DNA of 64,000 bases from an uncultured Clostridium sp. GTDB lineage: Bacteria > Bacillota > Clostridia > TANB77 > CAG-508. Positions 35,077 to 45,226 of the stretch are shown here, piece by piece. How positions within the stretch are numbered: position 1 is the stretch's first letter; every line of letters starts with the position of its first letter. The notes under the pieces are model-generated. The model had not been told where the DNA came from. It made no database searches and saw only the letters and a program-made list of their open reading frames with translations. The translations under genes were made by a program, and so were the position numbers. The stretch is taken from the NCBI GenBank assembly GCA_947427205.1, contig CANEHB010000004.1:19810-83809 (forward strand), given 5' to 3'.

Positions 35077-36048
35077 TTATTCACTAATTTCCACATCTTT
35101 ATAATAATATTTAATTATTTCTTCATAATTTCTACCATTTTTAGCTAAAGTATCACTTCCACATTGGCTCAAACCAACTCCATGTCCATATCCTACAACA
35201 TTAAAATTTATAGCACTATCTAAAATTTCAAAATTAAATTTTGCAGATTTAAGTCCAAACATACTTCTAGCTTCAACTCCACTTAATTCAGTATTTCCAA
35301 CTAGTATTTTTTTTACTCTTCCACTATCTGTATATTCTAAAATTTTTATACATTCAGAATCTTCAAAATTAATTTCAAAACCAGAATATTTTTCTAACAT
35401 TTTCTGTATTAATACATCTTTAGAAACTTGAACTTCTGAACTATATGAACTGTAATTTTCTTCTCCAGAGCTTTCTACAGTTTTAAAATAAGGAAAATCG
35501 CCTCCCCAAACATTTATTGAAAGCTCTGTACTTCCACCACTGTTACTATGGAATAAAGCATTAATTGGTTCTCCATTATATAGTGCTATTTTTCCTTTAG
35601 TTTCATTTACTGCTTTAACTATTTTATTCCAATATTCTTCTCTTAAATTTTCTTCCCATCTAGATAATCTATTTTCTTTTGATATCCATGCTTGACAACA
35701 TAATGAGCTGTCACAAACATTTGCATTTTCGTGTTTGCCACCATTTTTAATTTGATAAATAGTATATGTTCTTGCAACAACTGCCTGTGCCTTTAAAGCC
35801 TCAAAATCAAAACTCGCCGGCATTTCACTCGAAACTACTCCATATAAATAAGTATCTAGATCTAATTCTTCAACTGCTCCTGTATCTGTATGCAATAATT
35901 TTATTGTACTATACTTTCCATAATCAAATTTTTCTTCTACAATATCAGTAGATACTGCCTCTTGTGTTTTAAATTGATTTGTAAAAACAATAGGCATTGC
36001 AAAAATTAAAATAATTACAAAAGCAAAATAAAATAATATTTTTTTCAA
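35077..36048 (-). CDS. spoIID: Stage II sporulation protein D (engulfment lytic transglycosylase)
   Basis: Membrane-anchored glycan hydrolase of the DMP engulfment machine. N-terminal helix (about 4-22), then the SpoIID domain. VSSEMPASFDFEALKAQAVVARTY carries the catalytic Glu, followed by two adjacent cysteines in SSLCCQAW, FHSNSGGSTE and GYGHGVGLSQCGS. The 323 residues are normal. It lies 11 bases after sigF, as in several Clostridia, and upstream of spoIIQ. Confidence 0.95.
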   Translation of the reverse strand: MKKILFYFAFVIILIFAMPIVFTNQFKTQEAVSTDIVEEKFDYGKYSTIKLLHTDTGAVEELDLDTYLYGVVSSEMPASFDFEALKAQAVVARTYTIYQIKNGGKHENANVCDSSLCCQAWISKENRLSRWEENLREEYWNKIVKAVNETKGKIALYNGEPINALFHSNSGGSTELSINVWGGDFPYFKTVESSGEENYSSYSSEVQVSKDVLIQKMLEKYSGFEINFEDSECIKILEYTDSGRVKKILVGNTELSGVEARSMFGLKSAKFNFEILDSAINFNVVGYGHGVGLSQCGSDTLAKNGRNYEEIIKYYYKDVEISE

Positions 36049-36059
36049 ACATCTATCTC

Positions 36060-36774
36060 CTATGCCAATAATTTATTTCTAAATTCATTTAGAATTTTCT
36101 TTTCTATTCTAGAAACATGTACTTGAGAAATACCTAATATTTTTGCCACTTGCATTTGCGTTTTATCTTTAAAATATCTTAAATCTATAATTTCTCTTTC
36201 TCTATAATTCAAATTTTTTATCATTTCTAAAATAGTTATCTTATCTACAATTTTAGTTTGTTCATCTTCTTCAGCTGCTAAAGTTTCTATTATTTCTTTT
36301 CCTTCTTCTCCTATTTTTGCATTAATTGATTCTATTGTTTGTGATGCTTCAATAGCCATATATATAGTTTCTTCTGGTAGTTCCAAAATTTCAGAAAGTC
36401 TACCGACACATATAGCCTCTCCTGTTTTTGCCATATAAATTCTTTCTAATTCTTTTATTTTTATTCCAAGTTCTTTAATACTTCTACTAATTCTTATAAT
36501 TCCATCATCTCTTAAAAACTTTTTTATTTCTCCAATCATATATTGAACAGAGTATGTAGATAATTCAACATTATACTCAAAATTAAATCTCTGTATTGCT
36601 TCAATAAATCCTATACAAGCAATTTGGTACAAATCTTCTGCTTCATATCCTCTCCCTAAAAATCTTTTTACTATATTCCATATAAGTCCGTTTATTTTCT
36701 TCTAAAATTTGTGCTAATATTTCTTTATCACCTTGCTGTGCTAGTGCAATAAGAGTCCTTTCTCTCTCATGCAT
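36060..36774 (-). CDS. sigF: Sporulation sigma factor SigF, interrupted by a +1 frameshift at CGG
   Basis: Forespore sigma factor. The ATG at 36774 follows AAGGGGG and opens with HERERTLIALAQQGDKEIL. At codon 29, CGG (36690-36688, in AAT AAA CGG ACT), the frame is lost. Dropping the C continues as GLIWNIVKRFLGRGYEAEDLYQIACIGFIEAI, the conserved region 2, then region 4 (AKILGISQVHVSRIEKK). The fused product is 237 residues, near the usual 250. Without the shift translation stops after 44 codons. Placement directly after spoIIAB identifies it as SigF rather than SigG. Confidence 0.93.
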
Positions 36775-36784
36775 TTTTTCCCCC

Positions 36785-37240
36785 TTAATATGTATTTTCT
36801 ATTTGTTTTTCTTTTTTTATTTTTTTATTCATTGTAATTTTTGTCCCAAGTCCTACAATAGATTCTACTTTTAACTCATCCATAAAGTTTTCCATAATTG
36901 TGAATCCCATTCCTGATCTTTCTAAATTACATTTTGTTGTATATAAAGGTTCCCTTGCTTCTTTAATATTTTCAATTCCTGTTCCTGTATCAGAAACTTC
37001 AATTTCTATTTCATTATCAAATAACGATGCTTTTAATTTTACAATTCCATCTTTGTTTGGATATGCATGAATTATTGAATTGGTAACAGCTTCTGATACT
37101 GCTGTTTTTATATCTGCAATTTCTTCTATAGTAGGATCCAGTTGTGATGCAAATGCAGCAACAGCAATTCTGGCAAAAGCTTCATTGGCTGATTTACTAG
37201 CAAATTCAATTTTCATTTCATTTTTAACATTTCTACTCAT
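36785..37240 (-). CDS. spoIIAB: Anti-sigma F factor (serine kinase)
   Basis: GHKL-type kinase that holds SigF inactive and phosphorylates SpoIIAA. ATP-binding N box [14 protein letters not shown]1 box VSDTGTGI and G2 box [14 protein letters not shown] are all present. Length 151 residues. The ribosome binding site AGAGGAG precedes the ATG. Second gene of spoIIAA-spoIIAB-sigF. Confidence 0.96.
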   Translation of the reverse strand: MSRNVKNEMKIEFASKSANEAFARIAVAAFASQLDPTIEEIADIKTAVSEAVTNSIIHAYPNKDGIVKLKASLFDNEIEIEVSDTGTGIENIKEAREPLYTTKCNLERSGMGFTIMENFMDELKVESIVGLGTKITMNKKIKKEKQIENTY

Positions 37241-37256
37241 AATTAATATTTCTCCT

Positions 37257-37589
37257 CTAACTTATTTTTTCTGTTTTTATTTCGTCAACAATAGGTATGA
37301 TTTTTAAGATACCAGACATTTCAAAAACTCTTTTTATTTTGTCATTTACATTAATCATCTCCAATCTGCCTCCAAAACAGTTTGCTTGCTTATACCTTCC
37401 AATTATAAGACCAATTCCTGCACTATCCATAAATCCCACTCTCTTAAAATCAAAAATTACTTTTTTAGGCATAAATCTCTGAATTTCATAATCTGCTCTT
37501 TTTCTAATTATCTCAGCTGCATGATGATCCAATTCTTCTGTAATTTCAAAAACTAACAGCTTGTCCTCAATAAAATGATTAACTTTCAA
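37257..37589 (-). CDS. spoIIAA: Anti-sigma F factor antagonist
   Basis: STAS-domain protein that frees SigF by binding SpoIIAB. The phosphorylated serine lies in [16 protein letters not shown]. At 110 residues it is nearly the family length. The start codon is TTG (37589), well supported by AAAGGAGG nine bases upstream. First gene of the spoIIA operon, under a sigma-H-like promoter and a Spo0A box. Confidence 0.95.
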   Translation of the reverse strand: MKVNHFIEDKLLVFEITEELDHHAAEIIRKRADYEIQRFMPKKVIFDFKRVGFMDSAGIGLIIGRYKQANCFGGRLEMINVNDKIKRVFEMSGILKIIPIVDEIKTEKIS

Positions 37590-37619
37590 AATTCTTACCT
37601 CCTTTATCTTTTGTTTATA

Positions 37620-37651
37620 TTAATATTCTAAAATTAAAAGTTTTTTCCTTC
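37620..37651 (-). promoter_or_regulatory. Sigma-H-type promoter of the spoIIA operon
   Basis: Minus strand GAAGGAAAA (37651-37643), an 11-base gap, then TTAGAATAT. This matches the sigma-H pattern RNAGGAWWW-11/12-RNNGAATWW at all but one position. It lies about 35 bases before spoIIAA. In Bacillus the spoIIA operon is transcribed by sigma-H. Confidence 0.75.
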
Positions 37652-37689
37652 GATGAAAAAGTAGAAGTTTTGTCGTATTTTTAAAGCTT

Positions 37690-37696
37690 TTCGACA
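37690..37696 (-). promoter_or_regulatory. Spo0A box upstream of spoIIA
   Basis: Perfect 0A box TGTCGAA (minus strand), about 40 bases upstream of the sigma-H -35. A one-mismatch box TGTCGTA occurs nearby on the plus strand (about 37671). An imperfect inverted repeat (AGAAGTTTTGTC to GACAAAAACTTCT) spans the region. Activation by Spo0A is known for Bacillus spoIIA; here it is inferred. Confidence 0.65.
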
Positions 37697-37767
37697 TAAT
37701 TATCTAGTGACAAAAACTTCTGCAATAATAATTTGTTTATTTAATAAAAAATATAATTTCAAATGAT

Positions 37768-37796
37768 TTGCTATATTATGTAAATTATGTTATAAT
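37768..37796 (+). promoter_or_regulatory. Sigma-A promoter of the 37834 gene
   Basis: TTGCTA, 17 bases, TATAAT. The spacer ATTATGTAAATTATGT and the -10 are almost identical to those of the promoter at 18251-18279. Confidence 0.75.
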
Positions 37797-37833
37797 ATTT
37801 TATGATATTAATAACCTTTGGAGGTATCATCTC

Positions 37834-38166
37834 ATGAGAAACAATTTAAGATATGACAAATACTCAGAGATTAGATATACAACAGGAGAATGGCATCGGA
37901 TAAAGACTTCTGGTCTTCCATATTTCACATTATCTGATGTAAAAAAGATCTATATTGTTTTAAATAATGAAAATACCACTGGGCTAGAGCTATTTACCCA
38001 GAAGGCAAAAGAACTTGCTATCACAATTCCCAGCAGTAGATATGGCCATGCATACCAATTCACAGATGAAGTTGCTCTTTTTGAGCTTTTCAAAGAAGAA
38101 CTGGATATGCAACTTAAAGCAAAAAAAATCAGCTCTTGGGGAGAACTGATGCAGTATATTGCTTAA
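37834..38166 (+). CDS. Uncharacterised 110-residue protein
   Basis: Soluble protein without a family I recognise (starts MRNNLRYDKYSEIRYTTGEW). ATG 37834 follows GGAGGTATCATCTC. In-frame ATGs upstream lack a site. Codon use is richer in G and C than in its neighbours, and it contains an in-frame CGG that is read as Arg (TGG CAT CGG ATA), unlike the native genes. It is a complete single-gene unit with its own promoter and terminator on the strand opposite to its neighbours. Its promoter is shared in sequence with the 18358 gene. Probably horizontally acquired. Confidence 0.7.
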   Translation: MRNNLRYDKYSEIRYTTGEWHRIKTSGLPYFTLSDVKKIYIVLNNENTTGLELFTQKAKELAITIPSSRYGHAYQFTDEVALFELFKEELDMQLKAKKISSWGELMQYIA

Positions 38167-38172
38167 AAAACA

Positions 38173-38217
38173 GCTGGCTAAGAAAATGCACTATCTTCTT
38201 AGCCAGCCGTTTTTTTA
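38173..38217 (+). terminator. Intrinsic terminator of the 37834 gene
   Basis: Twelve-base arms GCTGGCTAAGAA and TTCTTAGCCAGC with an 11-base loop, then CGTTTTTTTA. Confidence 0.92.
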
Positions 38218-38223
38218 TTCTAT

Positions 38224-38598
38224 TTATTTAATATAAAATGTTTCTCCTTTTCTTATCTCATACATTGCTCCATCTTTCGTAGTTGCTACAACAGCTATAT
38301 AACCACTATCATTAACTAGAAAAACATCTGCTTGCTCAATCTTTTCAACATGTTCTAATCCAGAAATACTTTTGGCTATAAATTCTCCTGTTTTATATCC
38401 ATGCATAGTATCTACACCTTTTACTGTACCATCTTTTTGTAATATAAATACTGAAGGATAATATATATCTTGCCCTTCTACTCCACAAAAAACACTTTTT
38501 AGACTTTTATTTGTTCAATTAACTTTAATGGAGATATTTCTGTATATCTTTTTATTTCTTTTATAAAAATGGTATCTGTTTTGGATAATACATCCACA
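38224..38598 (-). pseudogene. Degenerate remnant of an unknown protein gene
   Basis: Two open stretches in different frames read as protein-like sequence. 38598-38512 (minus) gives VDVLSKTDTIFIKEIKRYTEISP and ends at TAA. 38500-38224 gives KSVFCGVEGQDIYYPSVFILQKDG through to a normal stop. The only ATG in the second frame (38406, MHGYKTGEF) has no ribosome binding site. The shift needed to join them is -1 or +2, and no CGG is involved. I read this as a decayed gene of about 120 codons downstream of recD2. A 60-residue real protein from 38406 is possible but less likely. Confidence 0.45.
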
Positions 38599-38602
38599 TC
38601 TT

Positions 38603-40831
38603 CTAATCTATACTTTCTAATTTTATTTTTAACCCCGTATTTCTTTTTTTTGTATCACAATTATTTATCATAACTTCTATCAAATTTTTATTTCCAATTA
38701 CAATTAATAATTTTTTAGCCCTTGTTAATCCTGTATATAAAAGATTTCTTGTAAGTAACATATTTGATGATTGTGGAACTACTAAAATTACAACATCAAA
38801 CTCACTTCCTTGTGCTTTATGAATTGTAATAGCATATGCATGTTCAAGTTGATCTAATTCTGAAAATGCATACCACGCAACTTTTCCATCATCAAATTCT
38901 ACTTCCATTTGTCTTTCATTTGAATCTATTTTTGCTATTCTTCCTATTTCTCCGTTAAAAACACCTGTACTTGATTCATATGTTCTTAAGTCATTTCTAC
39001 TTCCTTTTTCCCAGTAAATATCGTAATTGTTCTTTATTTGCATTACTCTATCGCCTTCTCTAAAAATTATCTGACCATAAGATTTTTCTTCTATTTCATC
39101 AACTTTTGGATTTAATATTTCTTGCAAACTTTGATTTAACTCCTTTGTTCCCATTTTTCCTTTTTTAGTAGGAGTTAAAACTTGTATATTTTTAAAAAAT
39201 TCATAATCTCCATAATTTTTTAATCTTTCTTTACTTAAAGATAAAACTTGATATAACATTTTATCTTGATTAGATTCATTTATATAGAAAAAGTCATTTT
39301 CTGAATCTTCTTCATAGTCCTTTTTTCCTATAAAACTTATTCCTGAATTAACATTATGCGCATTCACAATAATTTTACTTTTAGCTGCTTGCCTAAATAT
39401 TTTATCTAAATGAACTGTTGCAAATTCTTTAGAATCTATTAAATCTTTAAGTATACTCCCTGGACCAACTGATGGAAGCTGGTTTGGATCTCCAACAAAA
39501 ATAACTTTTGTTCCTAAGTAAATTGCTTTAACTAAATAATTCATTAAAAAAACATCTACCATAGACATTTCATCTACTACTAAAATATCTGCGTCAACAG
39601 GTGTTACATCTGTGTCTACACTTCCTAATTTATCTTCTTCAAACTTTCCAATTTCTAATAATCTATGAATTGTTTTAGCTTCTTCGCCAGTAGTTTCACT
39701 CATTCTTTTAGCAGCTCTACCTGTTGGTGCACATAGAACCACTTTCTTCTTATGTGTTTTATAAAGTTCTATTGCGCATTTTATGATAGTAGTTTTTCCT
39801 GTTCCTGGTCCTCCTGTTATTATACATACATTGTTTTCATTTATTTGTTTTATAGCTTCAAATTGCTTTTCTGATAATTCAATATCTATTTGTTCTTCAT
39901 GTTTCCTTATTTCACTTTCAAAATTCTTCATGAATTTTGTATTTTCACAATCTCTTAAAAGGACTAATCTTTCTGCAATATTTTTCTCTGCTTTGTATAA
40001 AGCTTCTAAAAAAACCCATTCTTCATCTTCTTTTTCTATTATATGAATTTCTGATGTAACATCTAAATTTATAAGATTATTTTCTATTATATTTTCATCA
40101 ACTTCTAATATACTTTTTACATATATAACTAAATTTTCCTTTTGTACACAAGTATTTCCATTATAACTTGCTACTAAAAGTGCATATTTTATTCCACTTT
40201 TTACTCTATAATCACTATCCATAGGTATTCCTATTTGCATAGCAATTTTATCAATATTATTAAAATTAATTCCATATACTATATCAACTAACACATATGG
40301 ATTTTCTTGTATCTTCTCTACTGCATTTACTCCAAGTGCATCATAAACTCTTTTACTATTATTAGCTCCTATTCCAAATTGTTCTAAAAAGCTAACAATT
40401 TGCCATACTCCCCACTTTTCGTTAAACTCTTCTCCTATTTCATAGGCTTTATCTTTTGATATACCTTTTATTTCTGCTAATCGTAATGGCTCAAATTTAA
40501 ATACTGTTAAAGTGTCTTCTCCGAATTTTTCTATAATTTTTCTAGCTGTTGCTGGTCCTATTCCTTTTATTGTTCCACTTGCTAAATATTTTTCTAAAGC
40601 TGCTGCACTTTCTGGCATTATTTTTTCAAAAGTCTCTATTTTAAATTGCTCTCCATACTCTTGATGTATAACCATTTTTCCAGTCAATTTTAATGTATCT
40701 CCTACAGCAATAAAAGGCAAATAACCTACTACTGTTATAACCTCTCCATCTTCAAGCAAGAAAACTGCTATAGAATAACTATTTGATTCATTTTGATATA
40801 TAAATTCTTCTATTTGTCCTTTTATTTCCAA
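38603..40831 (-). CDS. recD2: RecD2 family ATP-dependent DNA helicase
   Basis: Superfamily 1B 5'-3' helicase that acts without RecBC in Firmicutes. N-terminal OB and tandem helix-hairpin-helix regions (LASGTIKGIGPATARKIIEKFG, LAEIKGISKDKAYEI) precede the motor. Walker A is IITGGPGTGKTTI near residue 340, Walker B ILVVDEMSMVDV, motif III VGDPNQLPSVGPG, and the C-terminal motif AYAITIHKAQGSEFD is present. The 742 residues are normal for RecD2. Function: recombination, mismatch repair and fork stability. Confidence 0.94.
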   Translation of the reverse strand: MEIKGQIEEFIYQNESNSYSIAVFLLEDGEVITVVGYLPFIAVGDTLKLTGKMVIHQEYGEQFKIETFEKIMPESAAALEKYLASGTIKGIGPATARKIIEKFGEDTLTVFKFEPLRLAEIKGISKDKAYEIGEEFNEKWGVWQIVSFLEQFGIGANNSKRVYDALGVNAVEKIQENPYVLVDIVYGINFNNIDKIAMQIGIPMDSDYRVKSGIKYALLVASYNGNTCVQKENLVIYVKSILEVDENIIENNLINLDVTSEIHIIEKEDEEWVFLEALYKAEKNIAERLVLLRDCENTKFMKNFESEIRKHEEQIDIELSEKQFEAIKQINENNVCIITGGPGTGKTTIIKCAIELYKTHKKKVVLCAPTGRAAKRMSETTGEEAKTIHRLLEIGKFEEDKLGSVDTDVTPVDADILVVDEMSMVDVFLMNYLVKAIYLGTKVIFVGDPNQLPSVGPGSILKDLIDSKEFATVHLDKIFRQAAKSKIIVNAHNVNSGISFIGKKDYEEDSENDFFYINESNQDKMLYQVLSLSKERLKNYGDYEFFKNIQVLTPTKKGKMGTKELNQSLQEILNPKVDEIEEKSYGQIIFREGDRVMQIKNNYDIYWEKGSRNDLRTYESSTGVFNGEIGRIAKIDSNERQMEVEFDDGKVAWYAFSELDQLEHAYAITIHKAQGSEFDVVILVVPQSSNMLLTRNLLYTGLTRAKKLLIVIGNKNLIEVMINNCDTKKRNTGLKIKLESID

Positions 40832-40987
40832 TTTAATTCTCCATTACTAAAACATCCATTGTCAAATATATGTTTGCTATATTTTATCACTTATACAAAT
40901 ATTGTCAAGAACAAAAGATGACATTTAATATAACAAAAATAGGATCTAAATTATATAGACCCCATTTTACATATTTTAATAACTATT

Positions 40988-42145
40988 TTATCCAAAAATT
41001 CCTTTTTTCTTTATTGGTGGTTGTTCATTCATCGTTTTTGCAAGTTCTGTTAATAAATCCCTTTGTTCACGTGTTAATTTTTTTGGAGTTTGAACTACTA
41101 CTGTAAATACAAAATCTCCTCTCCAATTTCCATTTACACTTTTAAATCCTTTATTTTTTATAGTAAATTTAGTTCCTGTTTGAGTTCCTTCTGGTATTTT
41201 ATATTTTTCTTTTGTTCCATCAACCATAGGAATCTCAAGTTCTGTTCCTAAAGTAGCTCCTGTAAATGTAATTGGTATTTCACATAATACATGTTCTGCT
41301 TTTCTTGAATATATACTATGTCTTTTTATATGAACTACTATATATAAATCTCCATTTGGTCCACCATTTGAACCAACTTCACCTTCTCCTTTTAATACAA
41401 TAGTTTGACCTTCATCAATTCCTTGTGGTATTTTTACTTTTAATTTTATTGATTTTTTTACAATTCCTTTTCCTTTACAATCTGGACATGGTTCTTTTAT
41501 AACTTTTCCTGTTCCACCACATTGAGTACATACTCTTTGAGTTGACATTTGCCCAAATGGAGTTGTTACTACTTGTTTTATTTTTCCTGTTCCATTACAC
41601 ATTGAGCATTTATCTGCTGTTGTTCCTCTTTTCGCTCCACTTCCATTACATGATGTACATTTTTCGTTTCTATTTATACTTATTTCTTTTTCTATTCCTG
41701 AATATGCTTCTTCAAAAGTAATATCTAAGTTAATTTTTAAGTCTGCACCTCTTCTTATTCCATTAGAACTTCTGCTTCTAGTAGAACCTCCTCCAAAAAA
41801 TGATGAGAATATATCTCCTAAATCACCAAAGTCACTAAAATCTGAAAATCCTCCAAATCCATCAAATCCTGATCCATAAGAGTAATATCCTCCACCTTGA
41901 CCACCACCAAAATTTTGTGGTCCATCAAATCCAAATTGATCATACATTTGTCTTTTTTGTTTATCTGAAAGAATTTCATATGCTTCATTTACTTCTTTAA
42001 ATTTTCTTTCTGCTTCTTCTTTATTATCAGGGTTAGCGTCAGGATGATATTGTTTTGCAAGTTTTCTAAATGCTTTTTTTAATTCTTCATCAGTTGCGTT
42101 TTTCCCTACTCCTAATACTTCATAATAATCACGTTTTTGAGCCAT
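40988..42145 (-). CDS. dnaJ: Chaperone DnaJ
   Basis: Co-chaperone that stimulates the DnaK ATPase. J domain with HPD in QYHPDANPD (about residues 34-40), a Gly/Phe-rich linker (75-120), four CxxCxGxG zinc repeats ([32 protein letters not shown]) and C-terminal peptide-binding domains. Length 385. It closes the heat-shock cluster, with a MazG-like gene inserted between it and dnaK. Confidence 0.97.
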   Translation of the reverse strand: MAQKRDYYEVLGVGKNATDEELKKAFRKLAKQYHPDANPDNKEEAERKFKEVNEAYEILSDKQKRQMYDQFGFDGPQNFGGGQGGGYYSYGSGFDGFGGFSDFSDFGDLGDIFSSFFGGGSTRSRSSNGIRRGADLKINLDITFEEAYSGIEKEISINRNEKCTSCNGSGAKRGTTADKCSMCNGTGKIKQVVTTPFGQMSTQRVCTQCGGTGKVIKEPCPDCKGKGIVKKSIKLKVKIPQGIDEGQTIVLKGEGEVGSNGGPNGDLYIVVHIKRHSIYSRKAEHVLCEIPITFTGATLGTELEIPMVDGTKEKYKIPEGTQTGTKFTIKNKGFKSVNGNWRGDFVFTVVVQTPKKLTREQRDLLTELAKTMNEQPPIKKKGIFG

Positions 42146-42167
42146 TATTATCTTATCCTCCTAAGTT

Positions 42168-42527
42168 TTAAACATATTTCTTTTTGTTATCTTCTTCATA
42201 ATTTCTATTTAAATTTGTATGGTATTTTTCTAAATATACTTTAGTAAATTCTTCTGCTGATATATCTAATCTATTCATGACTTCTATGTAATACATTAAA
42301 ACATCGCTTAATTCTTCAATAAATCTGTTTCTTATTCCTTCGTCATTCATTACGTTATCGATTTTTTTCTTTTTTATAATAGATATACATTCACCAATTT
42401 CTTCAATCATAAATAATATATGATCTTTTGCATATTTTGGTTCCATATCATGCCACTTTTCTTTATTTAACTCATATAATTTAAACTGCATTTCTTTCAA
42501 TTCTGATATTTTTAAATCTTTTTCCAT
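42168..42527 (-). CDS. MazG-like nucleotide pyrophosphohydrolase
   Basis: A 119-residue all-alpha protein with the MazG/dUTPase-superfamily metal motif: EEIGECISIIKKK followed by EELSDVLMYYIEVMNRLDI (E-x2-E then E-x2-D). Members hydrolyse NTPs or dNTPs; the substrate is unknown. I start at ATG 42527, because AAAGGAATG is suitably placed only for this start. Its location between dnaK and dnaJ is unusual for a chaperone operon. Confidence 0.8.
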   Translation of the reverse strand: MEKDLKISELKEMQFKLYELNKEKWHDMEPKYAKDHILFMIEEIGECISIIKKKKIDNVMNDEGIRNRFIEELSDVLMYYIEVMNRLDISAEEFTKVYLEKYHTNLNRNYEEDNKKKYV

Positions 42528-42627
42528 ATTAAATTTCATTCCTTTCATAGTGCACTTTAAATATATTATATAGATAGTACTGAACACAAATAATTTCTTT
42601 CTATTACATTTCTTATAATAGCTATAT

Positions 42628-42657
42628 AGAGGTCAGAGAATATATTTTCTGACCTCT
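42628..42657 (-). terminator. Hairpin downstream of dnaK
   Basis: Arms AGAGGTCAGAGAATA and its near-complement pair over 13-14 bases. The T-tract is weak on both strands. Like the hairpin after pyrC it follows the shared 3' element, so the two may work together in mRNA 3' processing or stability. Confidence 0.5.
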
Positions 42658-42689
42658 CTTATAACCATTATTTTATAAACTAATTAACA

Positions 42690-42742
42690 TGTTTTCCTAA
42701 ATGGATGTAAAATGTTCTTTAACAAACGTCCCAAAAAGGTCA
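42690..42742 (-). repeat. 3' element shared with the pyrC downstream region
   Basis: Ends one base before the dnaK stop codon. The core 42709-42732 matches the 24-base core after pyrC with two differences. On the minus strand it reads GGGACGTTTGTTAAAGAACA, then ATTTTAC. Confidence 0.6.
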
Positions 42743-42743
42743 A

Positions 42744-44678
<1,935 letters not shown>

Positions 44679-44713
44679 TTATTTATAATAATTTTTAATT
44701 ATTAACTAACATT

Positions 44714-45208
44714 TTAATTAGCAACTATAACCATTGAATGACGTACTACTTTGTTTCCTATTCTATAACCTTTTCTGTATTCTTGAACAATCTCTTGTTC
44801 ACCTTTAGTACTATCTTCAACATGGCTTACAGCTTCATGATATTCTGGATTAAATTTTTGTCCTACTGCTTCAATTTCTTCTAATCCTAAGCCCTTTAAA
44901 GCTTCCCCGAATTGTCTAGCAACTAATTTTACTCCATCTTGATACTGAGTATCATCTGTTTTTGTTTCTGCTGCTTTTTCTAAATTATCCATTATAGGAA
45001 GCATTGTTGCTACAACATCACCTGTAATCATTCCATAAATACTTTCTTTTTCTTTTTGACTTCTTTTTTTGTAATTTTCAAATTCGGCTAATAATCTTTT
45101 ATATCTATCGTCTAAATCATCATATTCTTCTTTAGATACAGTTGCTGTTTTTACTACTTCTTCGTTATTTTCAATATTCTCGTTTAAATTTCTTTCTTCG
45201 TTTTCCAA
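44714..45208 (-). CDS. grpE: Nucleotide exchange factor GrpE
   Basis: Exchange factor for DnaK. An acidic N-terminal stretch and long coiled coil (about 20-75) are followed by the beta domain, with the typical PIMDNLEKA and YHEAVSHVEDSTKGEQEIVQEYRKGYRIGNKVVRHSMVIVAN. The 164 residues are typical. It lies between hrcA and dnaK, 18 bases after hrcA. Confidence 0.96.
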   Translation of the reverse strand: MENEERNLNENIENNEEVVKTATVSKEEYDDLDDRYKRLLAEFENYKKRSQKEKESIYGMITGDVVATMLPIMDNLEKAAETKTDDTQYQDGVKLVARQFGEALKGLGLEEIEAVGQKFNPEYHEAVSHVEDSTKGEQEIVQEYRKGYRIGNKVVRHSMVIVAN

Positions 45209-45226
45209 AATACTTCCTCTCCTTTT

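Noticed and set aside
20203..36690. Sequencing or assembly error as full explanation of the frame breaks
   Set aside because: Four of the five CGG breaks are not in homopolymers and all insert the same base in the same place before a conserved Gly. I keep error as the leading alternative for pyrC and for the 31697 break.
20230..36695. Classical slippery-site +1 frameshifting (as in prfB)
   Set aside because: The codons before CGG are CTT, TGT, GTT, ACT and AAA. Most cannot re-pair after a +1 slip, and no stop codon or upstream Shine-Dalgarno stimulator is shared.
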